Below, in pieces: positions 44,257-55,330 of a DNA stretch of 64,000 nucleotides. Below the pieces are notes generated by a model. The model saw nothing but the letters and a program-made list of their open reading frames with translations, ran no database searches and was not told the origin of the DNA. This DNA is from Lepas anatifera (Eukaryota > Arthropoda > Thecostraca > Lepadidae). Position 1 is the stretch's first letter. Each line of letters begins with the position of its first letter. Made by a program: the position numbers and the translations under genes. The stretch is taken from contig JAOTON010000385.1 in assembly GCA_034440635.1 (NCBI GenBank), forward strand, positions 3,277,001 through 3,341,000, given 5' to 3'.

Positions 44257-46552
44257 CGAGGGTGCTACAGGGCGAAACGACGCACGGGCTGGCTATACGG
44301 GGGGAGACGCCGCCGTTACAGAGGGGGAGAGAGACTCACCAAACCCCCACTGCCCCGACGACGGTCCCCCCTTGCACCTAGCCTGGACGACCCCGGGCGG
44401 GACGCGGACACCCCTCCCTCCCCGGGTGAAGTCGGGACCTCACCAAAGGAGGGAGGGACAGCCGAGCCCCACCAAAGGCCGGCAGACTTTTACAATGCTG
44501 CTACTCTTGCCGATGCCCTCAAGAGTACCCCGCCCTTGCGGAAATCCAGACCAAAGTAGAGTGTTGCTAGAGGAACACGAACGAACACAGCGCATCCCCC
44601 AGCTCAGCTACCAGGACTCCTTCATCCCGGGGTACGGGTCGGTGCGCAGCTCACCTTAAAAAGACAGGCGCCCTCGCACGGCCTCATCGGAGCAGGCGAC
44701 TACCACCTGCTTGTCACAACTGATTCCCGGCTGGTCCGAGAGAAGCGAGCCCCCGGCCCGCAGGGCCGGCGATTAGAGGGATCCAATCGCCAGCCACACG
44801 AGCCGGAGGCCCACATACACCCAGACCATCCAGGAATCATAGGCACGTGCAAGGACGCCCATGATACTGGGATAATGTGGGTAACTGGGAAGTTATGAGT
44901 TGGAAAAGGAAGAGGGTCGGTCTGCGCTGTCCAGCCCAGACACGCGCCGCACGCGACCGAGGTGTCCACACTCAAGACGAGCAAGAGTGCACACACCCGC
45001 CACCCGCGGAGACACGCCGGGCCAGACAACGCAGACAGTGGGCAGGAGGGGTGTTTAGGAGTGGACAGAAAGGATACGGGTGGAAAGACATGGAGAGATA
45101 AGGAAATAAGGAAAGAAGAGGAAAAGGAACAAGGAGTTGGTGGGATTTGAATTTAGGAAGGCCAAGAAAGGATGAGGATGGCAGTTTCGATTTGGCCTCT
45201 CGCCCGAAGACGAGGGGCGAAACCCATCCTGCCAACTGGGGTCGCGGGTGTCGTCACATCCCGTGCCCAATTATCCATGTGCCGGACCAGTCAGCAGGTG
45301 CCAACAAGTCCAGCAGATGAAAATCGGTCCCCTGCGGGGGTTAGAAAGGTCACGCACGCTGGTCACCGCTGACGCCGAGTTCAAGTCTCGGTGGGGAGGG
45401 GTCGCGTGGTGGATTGCAAAACGTACACGTGTGGTGTTGAGAATGGTGGTCTTTCTACCTGCTGTTGGACTGAGGGAGGACAGATGTAGGAGGCATTCTG
45501 TGCACATGGGTGGATGTATGGGTTAGGTGTGTGTGCCGTGTGCGGTGTTGATATCACTTAAAAACATGCGTATGAGTTCATTAAATGAGTTTGGTATATG
45601 AATTCCCCTCGGGTAAAATTGCAGGTCCCGATTTCAAATCCTTAGTATTTTTGGCACCAGGGTGAATGATGCAGCTTTTCATTGTTTATTGACAAACCAT
45701 CACCGACAATACAATACACATTGTACATGTGACATACACGACTAGTTGACTTTTCATGTGTGTACATCACTAGAAGTTTAAGCTAATACAAAAGGTTATT
45801 TGAGGCGGAGGGATAAATAGCTCTGACCGTTCAAACAAGGAGGGTGCAAGGTAAGTCACAGGATGCATGAGACAATTGACTGAGTAGGTATGTATATTCT
45901 AGTGACATTAACATCACTGTATTCCTGCATGGGCCACTTCTCCATCACATCTTTCAATGCCGCCGCCACCCGACCTACAGGCAGCCAGAAGTCACTGTGC
46001 ACTGCCGTCTAACCATGATTGTCAACTTTCTATTTTGGGGTACACAAATTAGTTAGTATGCTACAATACTGCGCTACTTATCTCCCGGATGGCGTCGCGT
46101 TCCTAGTTGGTTATTGTTTATTAATGCCATTTGTTACACCATTATCAAATTAAGAATTTCAGCATTCCGATTTCGAAATATGCCTCATTTGTCGGAAGTT
46201 GAGCAGTAAATGACCTCATAAGTCACGTCAAGTATCGCAAGTGGTGAATCTTAACAAAAATTGGCATATTTTGAGTTTTCAGTCCAGAAATTCCGTATTG
46301 ACTAAAACAATACAGCACACGGAAATTTTGCGACAGGGATGGGAGAGGACACATATGAACATCAAGTAATTTTAGATTATTTATTTCGAGCGGCGGTAGC
46401 TTTTGAACGGCTAGGTGTTCAATATGTTTATGTCAATATGTTTATATGTTCAAAATGCTTAAAGTTTCATTGTGAAATCTTGTTAGTACGATACTTGTCA
46501 GTGGAATGGATAGCTGAATAGTCTCGAATAATGACCGGTTGTTGCTTGGATC
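44257..46552. other. Probable LINE 5' region, then unassigned spacer
   Basis: The part 44257-45530 is GC-rich, with many frames that overlap in all phases and no recognised domain. I infer LINE 5' untranslated sequence. From 45530 to 46552 I see no gene or repeat. Confidence 0.35.
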
Positions 46553-47420
46553 TTAACCCATCACCGCCTGGGGTCCGATCGGACCCCCATCGGTTTTTCG
46601 CAAATGATTCTGAGCCGATTCAGATAAGACACGCGTCGCTTTGCAGGCCTCTAAGGAGATCAATTCGACAACTTATGACCAAAAATTGGCACCAGGTAGG
46701 TCAGGTCAACGAGTTATGCCGTCATTGCTAGGCCCGTGTAAGGCGATTCCGTTCTTCTAAAATGGGGCTGACAAAACCAGGGTGTAACTTGGCTTCTATA
46801 AGAGTTAGATAAAGCATTGGCAGGTCCAGGAGCAATTTTTGGAGGGGGCCAAACCAAACTTTTGGGGGGCCAAATCGAGGAAAAACCACGGGAACGTAGT
46901 ATGTTCAAAGAAACGCAGCTAAAATTTGGTCCTTTCAGGGGAAATATAGTGTTTTAAGCTTTGGAAGGGACCATGGCGCCTTTGGGCCCTCCTTGGATCC
47001 ACCGGTGAGATAAAATTTTTAACAATTGTTCCGAAGCTCTTGAGAAATCTGCATGCTGTCATCCATTTTGAGGTCAGATCAATACTTAGGTCACCAGAGG
47101 TCACAAAGGTCACGGTTTGCTAAGTTGTCTGTGTCTATAACTTTTGAACCAAACAGTCCTAAGTGTGGTATTATAGTAATGAGCATGACCCCAGGATTCC
47201 AATGATATGTAAAATGGACTTGGAAGGTTACATTTAACCTTGACCTAAGGTCAATGTCATGATGTGATCTTACAAGATCAAGCCGCATAGCGTTTCAATC
47301 CTGAGGTCAAGACGAACATATTGATGACTTTTAATCCTAGGCCTCTGGCTCCCGAGGTGTAAGAGATTTTCCAAATGGGTCTAAAAATGACCCATTTTGA
47401 CCCAAGATACCTTTACTTAA
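46553..47420 (+). mobile_element. TTAA-family AGGTCA-rich element, copy Z2
   Basis: The element starts TTAACCCATCACCGCCTG and has a perfect subterminal palindrome, GGGGTCCGATCGGACCCC, at 46570-46587. The interior aligns with copy Z1 at 15104 (TTTTGAGGTCAGATCAATA, TATAACTTTTGAACC, TGACCTAAGGTCAATGT, AAGCCGCATAG). A hAT-like MITE sits at 46815-47007. The right end is not clear; 47420 is an estimate. Confidence 0.5.
46815..47007. mobile_element. hAT-like MITE, 193 bp
   Basis: The ends are CATTGGCAGGTCCAG and CTTGGATCCACCGGTG. The flanks AGATAAAG and AGATAAAA match at 7 of 8 positions. GGGGGCC-rich blocks lie near the left end. It is inserted in element Z2. Confidence 0.72.
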
Positions 47421-47789
47421 AGGTATGTCCAAGAGGGATTCCCCCACGCCCGAGTGACGTCACACGGGCATGGAGGTATTCCTTCACCTTTGGTCCCTGT
47501 GTCAAACTGCTGCTATTGGCACTGCCCGCTTACGAATTTGTGAGAATATACGGTAATCAAGCAGGGACGGCGGATTCCAGGGTGCAAGTGGTGCAATTGC
47601 ACCACTCGATTTTTTTCAAGTGGTGCAAAAGTATCTTTTTGCACCCCTTGTTTTGGCTTGGTCCAGGGAGGCGCCCCCTCCCCCGGCCTCAGCCGGCGCC
47701 CCCGGTCGGTCAAAGAAAATCAAGCCTAATTACCGCCTACCTGAAGAGGTAGGGTCCTCTGTGAAAAATAAACATTTTCATACATGAAT

Positions 47790-49103
47790 GGCGCCCCCTT
47801 ACGTCATAGCCGCGCCCTGGACAGCAAAATGCGCCCCCCTGAGTAAAGGCGCCTCTCTGGGTAGCATAGGCGCCCTTGGATAGCGTAGGCACCTCCTGGA
47901 CAGCCGAGGTACCTCCGAAGAAGAGAACCGGCGCCCCTGGAAATCACACGCGCCCCCTGGACAGCAAAAGGCGCCCCCGCTAGAAAAGGCGCTCCTGAAT
48001 AACGTAGGCGCCCTTGGGTAGGAAAGGTGCCCCCTGGAGAGCAGAGGTACCTCCTGGAGAGAAAAAGACACCTCCCGAAGAGCAACGGCTGCAGGGACGG
48101 CGGATTCCGCGGGACAGGGTCTGCAGTTGCACACCATGAAAAATGATGGTGTGAAAAAGTATCTTCTCGCACACTTGGTTTTGACCAAGTCCGGAGAGGC
48201 GCCTCCTCCCCCACGAATTTGGGTGGCGCCCACGGATTTGGCCGGCGCCCCCGGCCGGTCAGTAGAAAATCAGACGCATCGCCTATCTGAAGAGGTAGTA
48301 CCCTCTGTGTAAAATAAAGTACATTTTCAAATATGAATGGCGCCCCCTGACATCAAAGCTGCGCCCTGGACAGAAAAAGGCGCTCATCCCCCTTGAGTAA
48401 AGGCGCCTTTCTGGATAGCATAGGCGACCCCTAGGCAGCAGAGGCGCCCCTGGACAAAAAGGCGCCTCCAATGGAGGAGTAACGACGCCCCTGGATAACA
48501 AAGGCTCCCTCCGGTTAGCACAGGCACTCCTGTACACCAAGAGGCGCCCTCCCCCAACCCCCCATAAGGCAAAGGCGCTCCCTATGGATATCATAAGCTC
48601 CCTTGAATAGCAAAGGCGCTCCCTGGACAGCAGGGGCGCCCTCTGGATAGCATAGGCGCCCCCAAAACAGCAAATAAGCCCTTTGATACTAAAGGCGACC
48701 CAGATAGCAGAAGCGCCCCACGGACAGAAGACACCCTCTGGATAGCATAGGCACCCGTGGACGGCAGAGGCGCCCCTAAAGAAGAGCAACGGCGCCCCAG
48801 GATAGAATATGCGCCCCTGGTTAGCCCACGCACCCCTGGACAGCAAAAGCCGCCCCCGCCCCCTGAGTAAAGGATCCGGGCCTCTGGATAGCATAGGCGC
48901 CCCTGGATAGCGCAGGCGCCTCCTGGACAGCAGAGGCGCCTCCGAAGAAGATTAACAGCGCCCCTTGATATCATATGCGCCCCCTGGTTAGCACAGGCAT
49001 CCCCGGATAGCAAAAGGCGCCCCCCCCCGGGGAGAAAAGGTGCCCCCTCTGGAAAGAATAAGCACCCTTGGATAGGAAAGGCGCCCCCTGGAGAACGAAG
49101 CAG
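47790..49103. repeat. Degenerate GGCGCC minisatellite
   Basis: Units of roughly 20-30 bp repeat irregularly around the theme GGCGCCCCTGGATAGCA. The minus strand stays open for long distances (frames of 203, 144, 140 and 136 codons), giving repeated LLSRGAYAIQGRLCYP-like translations. These are repeat artefacts rather than genes. The element body with its left-like end at 48092 interrupts the array at 48092-48340. Confidence 0.85.
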
Positions 49104-49365
49104 AGCATTTTTTTAAGGAAAACTCAGTGGGGGAGGGGGATTTTCTTGTGGTGGCCATTATAATGTCTTCGGGGGATATCAAGCCCCCATTTGGAGGGGG
49201 AGGGCCTTTAATAAAATTTACACGTGCTAGTGTTAGAAAATGTCTCCCAATTTTTGTTATTCCATATTTTAAAGATTAGAGATGCTGCCCAGGACTGTGA
49301 GTTTTTTACGGAAAAAGGCCAAACCGGGTTTGAAAAAGGGCCAAAAGGGTCAAATTTTATTTGCA

Positions 49366-49724
49366 CTAATTTTTTTTAATTTCGTCCAAATTCTTCCCAG
49401 TACGGCTGTTGGAGTCTGAGTCTCACTAAAGTCCTCAAGGGACTTGTCACGGAGACCCCGATCCCACCACCCGAACGAGCAACGCCCACAATGAAGGGTT
49501 AATTTAGAAGCCAAAGTTTAAACTCCCACAAAGCACAGGGACGGCCGCCCCGCTCAAGTCACCCTCTCACCAGTCAGTTGCCAGCCGACCTACGTCGGGC
49601 AAACGATTGAGCGCCGGAGCGTCTCAGGGGAACCGATCCCAAGCCTGGACATGCACTGCCACTGCATGCTTCTGAGCAGCGGGCCATAGCCCGACGCTCT
49701 ACCAACTGAGCTACCGGGGCGGCC
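49366..49724 (-). mobile_element. tRNA-derived SINE-like repeat
   Basis: The minus strand begins GGCCGCCCCGGTAGCTCAG. TAGCTCAGTTGG is a good A box, and GGGATCGGTTCCCC about 80 bases on looks like an altered B box. The anticodon arm does not fold cleanly, so this is not a functional tRNA. A body of about 250 bp ends in an AAATTAAAAAAAATTAG tail. I could not define target duplications, so both ends are estimates. Confidence 0.5.
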
Positions 49725-50082
49725 AAATGGCCAAATAAATACCACAAAAGCCATATTTGATTCTAAAACGACCCCTACCGGTTGTCACAAACCCACAGAA
49801 AAAGGACAGAGCACTCTTGTATCACTGCAGTGAACAGTAAACTGTATAAAACTAAATGTTGATAGTTTAATATTGACTTCACGAAATATTTTTAGCACAC
49901 TGCCTATTTCATAAGAAGCCAGGAGTGCCCTTCCAATCCCGTGTGGCCACCCAAAGATTTTATCCACATAACTGAACAATTTGTTAGCAGCATCAATTAT
50001 CTTGGCCGCACCACTCCAAGCTAACATTTGATATTTTTCCTGCTTTTTCTGTGAATTGTTTGCTTTTGAACCGTGACGGATC
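49725..50082. other. Unassigned spacer
   Basis: Nothing is recognised between the SINE-like repeat and the next MITE. Confidence 0.4.
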
Positions 50083-50364
50083 CATAGGCAGATTCAGGAT
50101 TGCGGATCGGAGGGGGCACACTCCCGGGGGCGCCATTCGGAGCAGGGGCGCCACTTTTGACCGGAAAAACCTATCAGGTGGGCGTAAAATCCTATCGGTG
50201 AGCACTGATTTTCGTATCCTGGGTGGAGGGTGGGAAGCGCCATTTCAGGCGGGTGCCATCAACCTTTCAGGGGGCGCCGTGACCATTTCAAGGGGCGCCG
50301 AGGATCGATCGGGGGGGCTGCATCTGCACGCCCCCACCCGCTTTGCCCCCTGGATCCGCGTATG
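50083..50364. mobile_element. hAT-like MITE, 282 bp
   Basis: The ends are CATAGGCAGATTCAGG and CTGGATCCGCGTATG. The flanks GACGGATC and GGCGGATC match at 7 of 8 positions. Interior blocks such as GGGGGCGCCATTCGGA, CATTTCAGGCGGG and TTTCAAGGGGCGCC are shared with the copies at 8626 and 54710. Confidence 0.78.
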
Positions 50365-51630
50365 GGCGGATCTAGAATTTTGGTAAGTGGGGGAAAGCGG
50401 AGCCTCAGAGTGCGCACTTTACCATCAACTTTTCACCCAAAGGGCGGCTATGGTATCGCACCCTTCGCGTTCGGTTTTCGGTTGCCGTCATTTTTGTGGA
50501 TCGCATTTTTAACAACGTTCTGTCCTTCCCTCCCTCAGCCATAACAGTTTGTACCAGCCAAGCAAGATGCCTATTTGGCATGATATTTGAAACGATGAAT
50601 TGCTAAACAGTTCAGTTCATACTTTTTTCGGCACCTCTTGAAAAAACTGTAACTGCCACTAGGTCATGGAGAAATGCAAGACACTTGGGAAGATGCAGCA
50701 GCCGAACATAAAGGTACATATCTGAGGATTTTTATATTTGTGAAGAGGGGTTAAGTTTATTTTAATATCAAATATGATAAGCATCATTTTGCCTTTCCAC
50801 GTGGCCAAGATTCGTAAGATAATGGTGAGAGGACATTGAAAATAATCGCAGCGAGTGTGATCCTGGCCTGTGTGCTGTCCCAGAAAATTATCTCAGCAGA
50901 GAAGCTTTGACATTGTAGGCAATGCAAACCGGACTTTAACCCACATTATTGATCGATCCTAAAAAATAATGTTTCAACCAGATGGCAGACTCAAGGAGAT
51001 ATAAGGAAAGTTAAAACGTTAAGATAAACACAGAATGAAGTATGTGGGTATTTTCCATCGACCTTTATCTATATTCTTCAGTTCGTCAGCTTGGGAGAAT
51101 TGCTCTTGTGTGTGAAATTTCGGGATGTGTTAAAAGAATTTTGGTGCCCTTGTGATTGAATGCTGAAATAGATCATGGCAGGAATAGGCATGTGTGATTT
51201 GTGGCATAAATGGGACCAACTAGAATAAAAAGAAAACAGTTTCAACGTGTCCAAGTACTCTCATGATAAATTGATAACTTGTTTTCGTTTATTGGCTGTG
51301 ATTTGCGCGTTAAATGATCACAAGTCATTGTCCTTTTACACGTACTGCATTTTTCTCGAGCAACAAGAATACAAAAAACAGTTAGCAGTTTCATGTAATT
51401 GAAAGAATTTTCCAGTAACCATTTCGACAGTTCCTTGGCTAATCACGAATGCGGTCATTTTCTCAATGTGTAAACGACCAATCATTTCGATATCCGTTTT
51501 AGGTCATTATCTAATACCTAACGCTTGTAAAACGGTGAGTTATGTGCAGTGTTCAGATCGAAGTGAAAAGACCATTCAGATCGATAAAACTAGCATATTT
51601 TGTCACTGACCATCCACTTATACCATCAAC
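50365..51630. other. Unassigned spacer
   Basis: No gene or repeat is recognised. Confidence 0.4.
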
Positions 51631-51639
51631 CATCGTCTT

Positions 51640-53108
51640 CAGGTCAAGTTCAGGACGCATCATTTAACAGAAGAGGTGAGCGTGCACTGTGCATGCCCAA
51701 ATCGAGACACAGCCGCCTTTCCGATGGACAGACCGCGCAGAAATACGTCCTCGTCGCGTTTGATTTCGCGCACGGGTACGACGTAGTAGACCACAGCCTG
51801 CTACGCGTTCGCCTACTGGAGATGGGGCTGCCAAATTGCACGATGGCCTGGGTTTGGCAGTGACTCCGGGACCGAAGAGTCAGGGTGGAACTAAATGACG
51901 TGCTTTCCAGTAAGCGCATTTTCCGAACTGTCCTGCCGTAAGGCAGTGTCTTCTCGCCAGTTTTATTTTTGTTATGGGCGGCTCGGCTGGTGGGCGCACT
52001 CCGCGCGGTTCCCGGATGCTCCCCCTACATGTACGCCGATGATACCGCGGCTCTCTGCACGGGCAACAACATACAAGTCGCCAAAGACCGGGCGCAAGCT
52101 GCTGCTGGCACCCTCGTCAAGTGGGCTCGACAGCACAAAATGGTGGTATCAGGAGCCAAGATCCAGGTACTGGTGATATCCCAGTGGGCCAGAGACACCA
52201 ATCCCTTCAGTATTAAGGTCGACGGGAAGTCTGTCACTGCTGGAGACACCCTACAGCTACTTGGCGTCACCATCAATCGGCTCCTCCACTTCGGTCCACA
52301 CTGTGAGACTGTGGGAGAAGGTCCACCCCGTATCTCCCACCTACGTCAACTGTCCGGCTGCAACTGGGGGCTGCATGAACAGCACCTCCGAACCGTCGCT
52401 ACTGGCTACGTGAGAGGAGCGATGGAGCAAGCGACCGCAGCGTGGCTCCACGCCACACCGCCATTTCATGTCGAGCTGCTGGAACGCAAAATGAGCGTCG
52501 GCGCGTATCATCACAGCATGCACCCGCCCCACCCCCAGCCATGCACTGATGGCCGAGGTAAGACTCCCCCCGTAGCGGCCAGAAGGAGGGTACTCGCGAC
52601 CCTACTGCTGGTGAAAGTCCATGCGCTGCCGCCTGAAGACCCTCTGTGAAGACGTGCGGAGGCGACAGCGCCCTCTCGACTCTCCTCGGTGACCGGGTGG
52701 CGGCAGGTGGGCAGAGAGATACGGGATTAAGCAGGCTTCTCCCTCCCCATTGAGCCTCTCCTTCCTCGACGTCTTCCACCGTGGGTATCAGGAGAGTGAG
52801 TCACATTTCAACTAGACGTGGGCCCACTGACATCAGGTGTGCCACCTGTCCGGAAGAAGCGAAAGGCTCTCCACCACCTCGCTTCCCTGACTCAATGTGC
52901 CACATGGGTGTGGACCGACGGGTCAGTGCACGGAGGGGTCACGAGCGGGGGAGCCGGGTCTTCATCGAGTCACCAGACGGAGCCCAGCATGAGCTCAGGC
53001 GACCAGCAGGCTCGCTCTGCTCGAGTTTTCAGGCTGAGATGGTAGCCCTCCACACTGCCTGTGTCTTCCTACTGGACCACTCAGTGCACACAGAAGATCC
53101 GGTCATCT
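51640..53108 (+). pseudogene. ingi/Vingi-like LINE fragment: RT and start of RNase H
   Basis: The readable pieces are, in order: an RT block (YVLVAFDFAHGYDVVDHSLL, near 51740), the RVRVELN region followed by a stop, the catalytic YADD near 52032-52043 with KWARQHKMVVSGAKIQVLV after it, LLGVTINRLLHFGPHC, and a thumb region (TVATGYVRGAMEQATAAWL). An RNase H start follows (TWVWTDGSVHGG near 52900 and SFQAEMVALHTA near 53028). Stops and frame changes at about 51863, 51950, 52650 and 52990 break it. RT-RNase H style and residues such as LLRVRLLEMGLPN are characteristic of the ingi/Vingi group. The fragment ends abruptly at the next LINE fragment. Confidence 0.72.
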
Positions 53109-53672
53109 TCAGCATGGCCCGCCAAGATTATGACGCATTATAGAAATAAAATGGCTTCAATGTCTGTAGATAAGACAGCGAATCGGTAGAAATCGAAAAC
53201 TTTCTCGCCATCAGCTTAGACACCTGGTCCAAACAGCAAAAAATGGCGTACAGCTCTGAAGTAAAAATGGATCCTTCGTAAGGCAAATTGGAAAACTTCT
53301 CAACATCTTCACTAACAAATGCACGCCCTGTGCCATTGTCGCTTTCTTTTGCAACCGTCTGTTTAGAAACAGACGTGGTTTTCGTACGGCGCCGCACACA
53401 AGTTCATAAATTACTGGCGCGTCGGTTCAGGAGGCAAATTTTTTCTTTGTTGGAGTAGGTCTGTGTTCGTGTTTACTGTCGAGATGAGCTATGGTTCAAT
53501 AACAGCTGCTTCATGTGGTTTTACGAGGCTGCTGTCGATACCAGCCTGTGCCAGCCAGGCACAGATTCTCACTCCCGGGTGACGGGTTGCAACACGCGAG
53601 CCACTGTCTATCTGACAGAGGTAGGCGTCGCCAAAAAAATGTTCGGTATGTGGGGCGTGTTGGTGATTGATT

Positions 53673-54129
53673 TTAAAAGGAATGTGGCACCTTGGTCAAA
53701 GCCTGGAATTTTGTGTAATTAGGCGTACTTTTAGTCGAAAATAATGAAACCAATCATGATTTCTCTGAAATATGTACAATAAGCTCAATATTTTGATTCT
53801 TAAAATACTCCTCTAGGAAAAGAAATAAATATCTGCCTGTGGGTGATGTCATGATCTGGTAACCACTACCATACTCGAAACGCTTCAAGGGCTTCGATTG
53901 GTTGATGCTCATCGTGATGTCAGCATATTTTGTCACACCAGCAGCTCACAACAATGGCCCCCTGGCGAAAGGTACATGAGAGGTACATTTCGGGCAGGTT
54001 TTAGCTTTTTTCTACGGAAATATCGAGTTGCAAGACAAATGATATGTAGAGTACCTGGTTTTCCGACTTGCTTTACAACTTGGCTATCTCAGCTAAAATC
54101 ACGTTATAAAGGTGCCACATTCCCTTTAA
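53673..54129 (+). mobile_element. 0.46-kb TTAA MITE, copy D
   Basis: The ends are TTAAAAGGAATGTGGCACC and GGTGCCACATTCCCTTTAA, with TTAA on both edges. The 457-bp interior matches copies A-C. It lies inside the decayed I-group LINE fragment, so it inserted after that LINE. Confidence 0.88.
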
Positions 54130-54709
54130 TGGCTTAATGGAAAGCGAGTATCTTACTGCGTATTTGTAGCGGTATTTCATTAATTTCCACTAGCATGCTC
54201 ATTATGGGTGAAGCTTGGAACGCGCCTGTTACTATTCTGATAGCGTGATGATGGACATATCGATTATCTTTTTCGCGGACTAAGGGGCGGCCTTATACAC
54301 AACACAGCCGTACTCGATCTTCGAACGAATAAGTGATCTGCATAACATAAGAAGCTTATAAAGTAGCGTATAACGATGAGTGTATAACGTGCGTATAACG
54401 TTAAACGCTACCCCACCTCGTCAACACCTTCAGTATTTTCAGCGTATCGAAATATTTTTTGCGGAGTTCCTTCAGGTGTGGCACATATGAAAGTTTAGTG
54501 TGAGCTCGATAAATCTGGTTTCTATTACAACGTCGATCGGATTTCCGCGAATTTACAACATCGGGTATTCAGTCTCAATATCTGTAATAGAAGAGCATGC
54601 ACTTTGTCTTTGAATTTGAAAATTTCAGTCTATTGCGTGTGCTCCATTGCTGCAATGTGTCAAGGCCAAGCTGCAGCCGCCTCTGCGCAGCGGCTGTAGT
54701 AGACGCTGT

Positions 54710-54953
54710 CATAGGCGGATCCAGGGGGCAAGGGGGCACGTGCCCCCCCCGATCGACCCTCGGCGCCCCCTGAAAGGTCGATGGCGCCCCCTGAAATGTC
54801 GCTTCCCACCCCCCCAGGATGCGAAAGTCGGCGCCCACCGATAGGATTTGGCGCCCGCCTGATAGCTTTTGCCGGTCATAAGTGGCGCCCCCCTGGTCCG
54901 GATGGCGCCCCCGGAAAGGTGCACCCCGATCGGCAATCCTAGATCCGCCTATG
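54710..54953. mobile_element. hAT-like MITE, 244 bp, perfect 8-bp duplication
   Basis: The ends are CATAGGCGGATCC and AGATCCGCCTATG. GACGCTGT flanks both sides exactly (54702-54709 and 54954-54961). It splits the LINE RT sequence just after the FVED motif (between WVTAS and TTAAAQ), and removing it with one duplication restores the LINE alignment. Confidence 0.9.
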
Positions 54954-55330
54954 GACGCTGTCACCCATATTGCGAAGTCTTCAACGAAAAGCACATGACG
55001 TATGTTGGCGGGAAGTGTCTGCAATATCATTGATCATAACTGCAAACAAGGCTATGAAAATCACAGAATCCTGGGCTATGCCGCTCTGTTGCTGATACTA
55101 ATCCGATACGACTGAGTTTACGCGAAATCTAAAATACCTATTTTTCGGAAGATTAGAAATAAACCACCCCAAGTGGCCTCGCACGCCGAGTCCAAAGAGT
55201 TTTTGCAGAACGCCCTTGGATAGCAAAGGCGCCCCCCAAGGGATGATGGCGCCCCTGGGGAGGAAGGCGCCCCCTCCAGAAAATCTTGCACCCCTTCTCG
55301 AAAATGGAATCCGCCGTCTCTGTAATCAAG

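Larger units (their letters stand above)
53110..55203 (-). pseudogene. Decayed I-group LINE ORF2 fragment (twice interrupted)
   Basis: Read on the minus strand, the segment 55203-54954 and 54709-54575 encodes RT sequence ending with RHVLFVEDFAIWVTAS and TTAAAQRRLQLGLDTLQQWS, parallel to the intact LINE at 38774-42493 (FVDD region). Further on, 54560-54130 matches the region between RT and RNase H, and 53397-53128 encodes RNase H sequence (FTSELYAIFCCLDQVSKL, STDSLSYLQTL). Its FVED differs from the FVDD of the intact copy. The piece ends upstream at 55203, where minisatellite resumes, which fits 5' truncation on insertion. MITEs at 53673 and 54710 interrupt it. It is a related subfamily rather than a recent copy. 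Confidence 0.75.
47562..55322 (+). mobile_element. Composite hAT-like element with split minisatellite interior
   Basis: The left end CAGGGACGGCGGATTCCA and the right end (reverse complement CAGAGACGGCGGATTCCA) match at 17 of 18 positions. TAATCAAG flanks both sides exactly (47554-47561 and 55323-55330). Both ends also share a GGGTGCAAG block just inside. GGCGCCCC...GGATAGCA minisatellite units occur after the left end (to about 49103) and again before the right end (about 55204-55290), so the 6.1 kb between appears to have entered later. That middle segment contains a SINE, a MITE and two LINE fragments. A second left-like end lies at 48092, which suggests a tandem duplication of about 530 bp. 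No transposase is visible. Confidence 0.62.

Noticed and set aside
47790..49103. CRISPR array
   Set aside because: The repeats are degenerate with no constant spacer length, there are no cas genes, and the genome is eukaryotic.
47799..49182. Several long minus-strand reading frames (up to 203 codons)
   Set aside because: They are produced by a GGCGCC minisatellite that lacks stops in some phases. The translations are repeats of the same short peptide in different frames.
49640..49724. Functional tRNA gene on the minus strand
   Set aside because: The A box is good, but the anticodon arm does not fold cleanly and the B box lies too far away and is altered.
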